This document shows positions 9,101 through 11,111 of a stretch of 11,111 bases of DNA, piece by piece. Made by a program: the position numbers and the translations under genes. Every line of letters starts with the position of its first letter. Position 1 is the first letter of the stretch. This DNA comes from Parachlorella kessleri (Eukaryota > Chlorophyta > Trebouxiophyceae > Chlorellales > Chlorellaceae): positions 1 through 11,111 of the forward strand of contig BBXU01001947.1 in assembly GCA_001598975.1 (NCBI GenBank), given 5' to 3'. The notes beneath the pieces were generated by a model. That model did no database searches. It was not told where the DNA came from and worked only from the letters and a program-made list of their open reading frames with translations.

Positions 9101-11111
9101 CTTCAGGCGAGGAGGGTACCTGTTGATACGGAAAACTCTCCCATCAAACAACTCCACGCCTGGGAGGAAAGAGCTGAAGCGTGGCTCCAGTTTGTTGGGA
9201 GACAACAGGGCGAAATGGTCCACATCCCAACGCCCAAATGGCACGGCTGAGGGCGTATCGCCGATGATGGCTGCCTCTGCTTGCATCCCAGGCACGCGGC
9301 CAGAGACTGTCAGCAGCCTCACAGCGGGCAGGGCAGGGGGAACATCCTGCGGCAAGTAATAGGCACCCTTATTAGCTGATGCTGTTGACAATCTTATCAA
9401 CTCCATTAAAAATGATAGCCTACCCAGGGCCGACACCCACCTCCATGTCTTTGGACATATCAGTGTCGCTGCACCAGGAGCCACTCGTACTCTCATCCGC
9501 ATCAAAGCTGTTACCCTCTTGCATGGGGTTCAATGCTGCCAAATATGTGGCCAGACCAGCAATGGTGGGATAGTCAAAGAGCAGCGTAGGAGGAAGGTCC
9601 AGCGCAAATGCTGTACTGAGTGTACCGCGTAGCTCCACAGCACCTAGGGAGTCAAGGCCTGCCTCCATGAGTGGCTGGTCAGATGCCACAGCTTGGCCCA
9701 GTACAGACTGGACTATCTCCGAGACTTGTCCAGCAGTGGCTGCAACAGACATGGTCCCTGGCCCAAGCCTGGTCACACAGGGGACCAAGCTCCTGCCAGC
9801 CGCTGCCTGGCGGCCCGACTCTGCAGCTGCCACCAGCGCAGATGCTCCAAGCTGAGAGGGTCCCGACACCTGCCCTGTCAAGAAGTCGGCTAGTGCAGCG
9901 CTAGTAGGGTAGTCCAGAGCTGATGTTGGAGGCAGCTCCACACCAAAAGTGGTTGACAGTGTGTTACGAAGCTCCACGGCCGCCAGGGAATCCAACCCGG
10001 CCTCCATTAAAGGCTGGGTGGCGGCCACACAATGGCCTAGGACAGACTCCACAATTTCGGCGACTTGAGCTGCAGTGGCTTCCTTGAGTGCTGCCGCTGC
10101 GTGCATGTCCAGCTTGGAGTGCTTCTGTCCGGCATCTGCCTGCTTGGCAATGTTGGGTGCCTTACCCATCAGTTTCCGTGGTTTCAGCCGTGGTTGGGGC
10201 TCTGGCATGTTTACATGGGAAGTAAAGTCCTCAAACTGTGGGGGGGTCCTCCCATGCAAGGCCTGCACCCAGGCAGCAAGCAAGCAGGTATGACAGCAGG
10301 TACCGAGCGTCTGAAACATGATTGCAGGCGCAAAAAGAGCTTGCTTGTCAAGAGCAGCAGTGAACATGAAGTGCTCTTTATGGCCCACCTTCAGGAACAC
10401 TGCCCAGTTGAAAGGCACCGCAGCAATCAGACTGCAGCCTGTGAAGGGCTGCATGAGGGAGGTTATTGCAGCGTCCAACAGATCTAGTCCCAACGAGGGT
10501 TGCAACACGCCAATGCCACTGCGCTCAACGCGGCGCAACACCAGGTCATTGGCGGCCATGCCTGCAGGCGCAACAAAACCCTCTTTTGCTTCAAATGAGA
10601 CACAAGGTGATACAAACGGTTGTAGGGGTTTTATGCCCTTACGGCTCCTATTACAACTAGGGTTCCTAGTCACTTGCAACTGCACCTGAGAGCTACTAAA
10701 TCTTTCACAGAAAACTTATGGATAAAGCGCATGCCAAGAGCTCACCTGCTGCCCAAGCGCCCCATTGAATGGCAAGACCATTGCTGCCTTGCGCTGTCAA
10801 AGCGCCAGCCCACCCTTCTAGAGCAGCATTCGCTGCTACATAGCTGGCCTGGCCGGGTGCCCCTAGCAGGGAGGCCACAGAAGAGAACAGCAACACCTGA
10901 CTCAGTGGAAGACCTCCAGCTGTATGCTGCATAGCTAGAGCAGAGGCCAGCTTGGCTGCAAAGGTCGCGCGGAAGGCTGACGCGCTTTGTTTAGCCAGCA
11001 CACCGTCAGCTAGCAGGCCCCCTGAGTTGATGATGCCCGTGGCATAGGGTACGTTGGGTGCTATTTGATATAAGCCTGCCTCCGCAGTGGCGGATGTATC
11101 AGTACGCAGAA
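1..11111 (-). CDS. Giant multimodular type I polyketide synthase, internal part, 25 exons
   Basis: Decarboxylative chain extension and reduction of a carrier-bound polyketide. Exons in order: 11111-10746 (partial), 10561-10389, 10262-9441, 9346-9120, 9034-8831, 8691-8510, 8412-8207, 8125-8000, 7924-7652, 7572-7366, 7217-5781, 5707-5566, 5437-5033, 4902-4754, 4605-4301, 4211-3784, 3684-3512, 3366-2215, 2132-1906, 1833-1630, 1497-1316, 1238-1033, 941-816, 740-468, 392-186. Each junction was chosen because splicing preserves frame and rebuilds a PKS motif. Domain order: KR-ACP-ACP | KS-DH-psiKR-ER-KR-ACP-ACP-ACP | KS-DH(start). No acyltransferase, methyltransferase or thioesterase is seen. Internal stops in an unspliced reading all fall in introns, so this is not a pseudogene by anything visible. 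Resembles the giant PKSs known from green algae; the product is unknown. Compartment cannot be judged, as the N-terminus is outside the window. Individual splice sites are predictions. Confidence 0.93.
186..359 (-). other. KS-DH linker and start of DH, module C (AT absent)
   Basis: After [13 protein letters not shown] the chain passes through [10 protein letters not shown] (317-288), a close likeness of the conserved linker that follows an acyltransferase in cis-AT synthases. It then reaches RLAFLSDHQ, the first part of a dehydratase active-site motif. The exon 392-186 is 207 bp, exactly as long as its module B counterpart, and ends at the same residue (DHQ) in the same phase. The glycine-proline half of the motif is not in the window. 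Confidence 0.85.
360..2132 (-). other. Ketosynthase (KS) domain of module C
   Basis: Second complete KS, seven exons: 2132-1906, 1833-1630, 1497-1316, 1238-1033, 941-816, 740-468 and the start of 392-186. Their lengths (227, 204, 182, 206, 126, 273, 207) are identical to those of the module B KS exons. Motifs: [36 protein letters not shown], the nucleophile ETACSSS (Cys codon 1445-1443), [20 protein letters not shown] (His 78-76 of line 801-900, i.e. 878-876), VGHSETAAG (His 686-684) and SFAFQ-GTNGH. The triad is intact. The residue two before the ATP-free nucleophile elbow alanine is Glu (ETACSSS) instead of the usual Asp, and GPCIAV replaces GPSVAV. Confidence 0.95.
2215..2305 (-). other. 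Acidic tail after the last ACP of module B (module junction)
   Basis: Asp/Glu/Ser-rich segment ending in DMSGAME at a phase-0 donor. It repeats MQEGNS, ES-W-C, D-x-DMS and the final ME of the module A tail (9441-9531). Intron 2133-2214 follows, then the KS of module C begins. Its likely role is a connector between carrier and next ketosynthase, inferred from place and repetition only. Confidence 0.6.
2305..2525 (-). other. Acyl carrier protein domain, module B ACP-3 of 3 (terminal type)
   Basis: Carrier serine in [14 protein letters not shown], codon 2424-2422. The core [20 protein letters not shown], the LPPTLLFD strand and the following MQEGNS are shared almost residue for residue with the last ACP of module A. 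The helix after the serine has [12 protein letters not shown]. As the last carrier before the module C KS, it is the natural candidate to hand the chain on; that role is inferred. Confidence 0.93.
2625..2850 (-). other. Acyl carrier protein domain, module B ACP-2 of 3
   Basis: Carrier serine in [14 protein letters not shown], codon 2748-2746. It is flanked by [13 protein letters not shown] and [16 protein letters not shown] basic Pro/Arg-rich linker ([17 protein letters not shown]) separates it from ACP-1. It shares [15 protein letters not shown] and FGVELP with module A ACP-1. It therefore looks like the equivalent of that domain, with module B ACP-1 as the extra or more diverged copy. Confidence 0.93.
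2970..3190 (-). other. Acyl carrier protein domain, module B ACP-1 of 3
   Basis: Carrier serine in [14 protein letters not shown], codon 3096-3094, with helix [10 protein letters not shown] before it and [12 protein letters not shown] after it. All three ACPs of this module lie in one uninterrupted 1152-bp exon (3366-2215). It differs from the others in having LMQAG where they have LMEAG, and [10 protein letters not shown] after the serine helix. The preceding linker is basic ([16 protein letters not shown]). Confidence 0.93.
3327..4420 (-). other. Ketoreductase (KR) domain of module B
   Basis: Complete beta-keto reductase. The Rossmann motif is in [15 protein letters not shown], followed by ILLGRSGR at an exon end. 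The next exon opens with [10 protein letters not shown]; the acceptor at 4212 was chosen because the alternative acceptor about 25 bases downstream would break frame. Catalytic residues: Lys in [10 protein letters not shown], Ser in LLFSSVAS, Tyr (codon 3880-3878) and Asn in [25 protein letters not shown] shows the same Asn-Ser-Gly-Gly replacement and LxD aspartate as the module [20 protein letters not shown] and FNWAIFFR joined to [13 protein letters not shown] are rebuilt across introns 3685-3783 and 3367-3511. The 173-bp exon 3684-3512 matches its module A counterpart in length and phase. Confidence 0.93.
4450..5859 (-). other. Enoylreductase (ER) domain of module B
   Basis: NADPH-dependent reduction of the enoyl intermediate, medium-chain dehydrogenase fold. 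Motifs in order: [19 protein letters not shown], then EVK joined to [34 protein letters not shown] joined to [10 protein letters not shown], the cofactor loop [29 protein letters not shown] joined to [18 protein letters not shown], and the closing [15 protein letters not shown]. Spread over five exons: the end of 7217-5781, then 5707-5566, 5437-5033, 4902-4754 and the start of 4605-4301. All these motifs are canonical for PKS ERs, so it should be active. One of its introns uses a GC donor. Confidence 0.94.
5438..5565 (-). other. GC-AG intron within the ER domain
   Basis: The donor reads AAG|GCAAGT (5566/5565), the strong consensus for the minor GC-AG class, and the acceptor is GCTGCAG|GG. Splicing gives GVSHLQQ joined to GDHVFG in phase 1, matching the conserved 'GVxxLxxGDxV' of PKS ERs. 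No GT donor nearby restores the frame. Confidence 0.85.
5860..6470 (-). other. Structural (pseudo-KR) region between DH and ER, module B
   Basis: About 200 residues in the same 1437-bp exon as most of the DH. It starts near [10 protein letters not shown], which sits where reducing PKSs have the (L/M)Y-x-x-x-W opening of the KR structural subdomain. It contains [14 protein letters not shown], comparable to the G-x-x-R-x-x-x-x-E-x-P segment of that subdomain. No NADPH glycine motif and no S-Y-N set are seen, as expected for the non-catalytic half. Much of it is Ala/Gly/Ser-rich and weakly conserved. A C-methyltransferase was considered, but no E-x-G-x-G-x-G motif is present. Confidence 0.6.
6580..7392 (-). 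other. Dehydratase (DH) domain of module B
   Basis: Removes water from the beta-hydroxy intermediate to give an alkene. The catalytic-histidine motif HxxxGxxxxP appears only after splicing: exon 7572-7366 ends in LDHQ and exon 7217-5781 opens with [11 protein letters not shown], giving [10 protein letters not shown]. The second hot-dog half has the catalytic aspartate in [13 protein letters not shown] (codon 6770-6768), followed by [10 protein letters not shown]. Both catalytic residues are therefore present. The region between the two halves holds a low-complexity stretch rich in Ser, Ala, Leu and Pro. The C-terminal limit near QASYKVYSP is approximate. Confidence 0.88.
7218..7365 (-). other. 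Intron inside the DH active-site motif of module B
   Basis: Donor CAG|GTGAAC after LDHQ and acceptor GCTGCAG|GTTGGC, phase 0, 148 bp. Removing it brings the catalytic histidine next to V-G-G-R-V-L-M-P, giving exact HxxxGxxxxP spacing. The module C gene copy has a donor at the same codon. Confidence 0.9.
7393..7539 (-). other. Short KS-DH linker with post-AT-like motif; AT absent (module B)
   Basis: Only about 50 residues separate the end of the KS (GTNGHLVL) from the start of the DH (LALILDHQ), where a cis-AT PKS would hold an acyltransferase of roughly 300 residues. The linker contains [10 protein letters not shown] at 7497-7468. This resembles the R-x-R-(Y/C)-W-P signature that in cis-AT megasynthases wraps back onto the KS after the AT. 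The module C copy has an even closer [10 protein letters not shown] at 317-288. Suggested reading: the AT was lost and its trailing linker kept, so malonyl units arrive from a separate acyltransferase. The absence is directly seen; the loss scenario is inferred. Confidence 0.75.
7540..9346 (-). other. Ketosynthase (KS) domain of module B
   Basis: Claisen condensation of the upstream acyl chain with an ACP-bound extender. Seven exons span it (9346-9120, 9034-8831, 8691-8510, 8412-8207, 8125-8000, 7924-7652 and the first part of 7572-7366). Motifs in order: [15 protein letters not shown] at the N-terminus, [21 protein letters not shown], the nucleophile DTACSSS (Cys codon 8639-8637), DGYVRGEA, the first histidine in DMHGTGT (8062-8060), the second in VGHSETAAG (7870-7868), and the terminal SFAFQ-GTNGH. 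The Cys-His-His triad is intact, so it should be active. DLQHR replaces the usual DPQ.R seen in the module C copy. The lead region before RWD is shorter than in typical bacterial KSs. Confidence 0.95.
9441..9531 (-). other. Acidic tail after the last ACP of module A (module junction)
   Basis: A segment rich in Asp, Glu and Ser follows the last ACP and ends at a phase-0 donor after DMSKDME. The equivalent tail after module B (2215-2305) shares MQEGNS, S-x-S-W-C, a D-x-DMS motif and the final ME. Its position is that of a flexible or docking-like connector between the ACP and the next KS. That function is inference; the repetition and acidity are direct observations. Confidence 0.6.
9530..9755 (-). 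other. Acyl carrier protein domain, module A ACP-2 of 2
   Basis: Second carrier of the tandem pair. The serine is in [14 protein letters not shown], codon at 9650-9648, and helix III is [15 protein letters not shown]. It belongs to the terminal ACP type: the same [20 protein letters not shown] core, LPPTLLFD strand and following MQEGNS recur in ACP-3 of module B. A Gly/Ala/Arg-rich spacer of roughly 35-40 residues separates it from ACP-1. Both ACPs share one long exon (10262-9441) with phase-0 introns at both ends. Confidence 0.92.
9870..10090 (-). other. Acyl carrier protein domain, module A ACP-1 of 2
   Basis: Carries the growing chain on a phosphopantetheine arm. The attachment serine is in [14 protein letters not shown], codon at 9989-9987. 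It is preceded by the helix [10 protein letters not shown] and followed by the [12 protein letters not shown] helix, which is the normal PKS ACP layout of about 75 residues. A basic, lysine-rich linker ([13 protein letters not shown]) separates it from the KR. It most resembles the first two ACPs of module B (shared DYPTSAALA) rather than its own partner ACP-2, so the two ACPs of this pair are not recent copies of each other. Confidence 0.92.
10223..11111 (-). other. Ketoreductase (KR) domain of upstream module A, N-terminus missing
   Basis: NADPH-dependent reduction of the beta-keto group to a hydroxyl. The Rossmann nucleotide-binding start lies beyond the right edge. Visible are [17 protein letters not shown], the lysine in [10 protein letters not shown], the serine in LLFSSVAS, and the tyrosine and asparagine in [13 protein letters not shown]. 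The K-S-Y-N catalytic set is therefore complete. The C-terminal part, [17 protein letters not shown], is restored by splicing out 10562-10745 (phase 1). FNWAVFLK joins [13 protein letters not shown] after removal of 10263-10388. The usual His-Ala-Ala-Gly turn is replaced by Asn-Ser-Gly-Gly. The LxD aspartate that marks B-type KRs in bacterial modular PKSs is present (L-A-D); whether that rule transfers to algae is uncertain. The module B KR matches it closely, with the same intron positions. Confidence 0.9.
10263..10388 (-). other. Stop-free 126-bp intron after the module A KR
   Basis: Donor AAG|GTGGGC, acceptor GTGCAG|GCC, phase 0. It is a multiple of three and has no stop in frame, so retention would add 42 residues between FNWAVFLK and [10 protein letters not shown] treat it as an intron because the module B counterpart (3367-3511, 145 bp, same site) cannot be read through in frame, and splicing makes the two modules align without a gap. 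Confidence 0.75.

Noticed and set aside
1..11111. Mobile elements, CRISPR arrays, tRNA or rRNA genes, bacterial-style promoters
   Set aside because: None could be supported; all repeated sequence is explained by duplicated PKS domains, and the gene structure is clearly eukaryotic.

Overview
The window lies wholly inside one very large, intron-rich gene on the minus strand. It encodes part of a multimodular type I polyketide synthase (PKS). Transcription runs from the 11111 end to the 1 end, and the gene continues past both edges. I could splice 25 exons and 24 complete introns by hand, giving about 8.4 kb of coding sequence (about 2,800 residues) in a single uninterrupted frame. Every phase agrees across every junction. 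No start codon, stop codon, promoter, RNA gene, mobile element or CRISPR array is visible, and I found no supportable gene on the plus strand.

Organism: the introns are short (72-184 bp, GT-AG apart from one GC-AG) and 23 of the 24 acceptors read TGCAG. The DNA is moderately GC-rich, and the PKS is modular but has no acyltransferase in the modules seen. This combination fits a green alga (Chlorophyta). That assignment is inference; it rests on the known occurrence of giant multimodular, module-duplicated, AT-less type I PKSs in green algae. The exact genus cannot be read from the window.

Layout in protein order: (1) end of upstream module A, with a ketoreductase (KR, 11111-10389) followed by two tandem acyl carrier proteins (ACPs, 10090-9530). 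(2) A complete module B, 9346-2215, ordered KS - (no AT, only a short linker) - DH - structural/pseudo-KR region - ER - KR - ACP - ACP - ACP. (3) Start of downstream module C, with a full KS (2132 to about 360), the same short linker, and the first residues of a DH whose active-site motif is cut by an intron running off the left edge.

Function: module B carries every reductive domain with recognisable catalytic motifs, so it should extend the chain by one unit and reduce it fully to a methylene. The extender must be loaded by an acyltransferase encoded elsewhere or in another part of the protein. Each module ends in an acidic tail after the last ACP and a phase-0 intron. The KS exons of modules B and C have identical lengths and phases, so the gene evidently grew by tandem duplication of whole modules. 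The three ACPs in module B, against two in module A, are the clearest sign of further local change.
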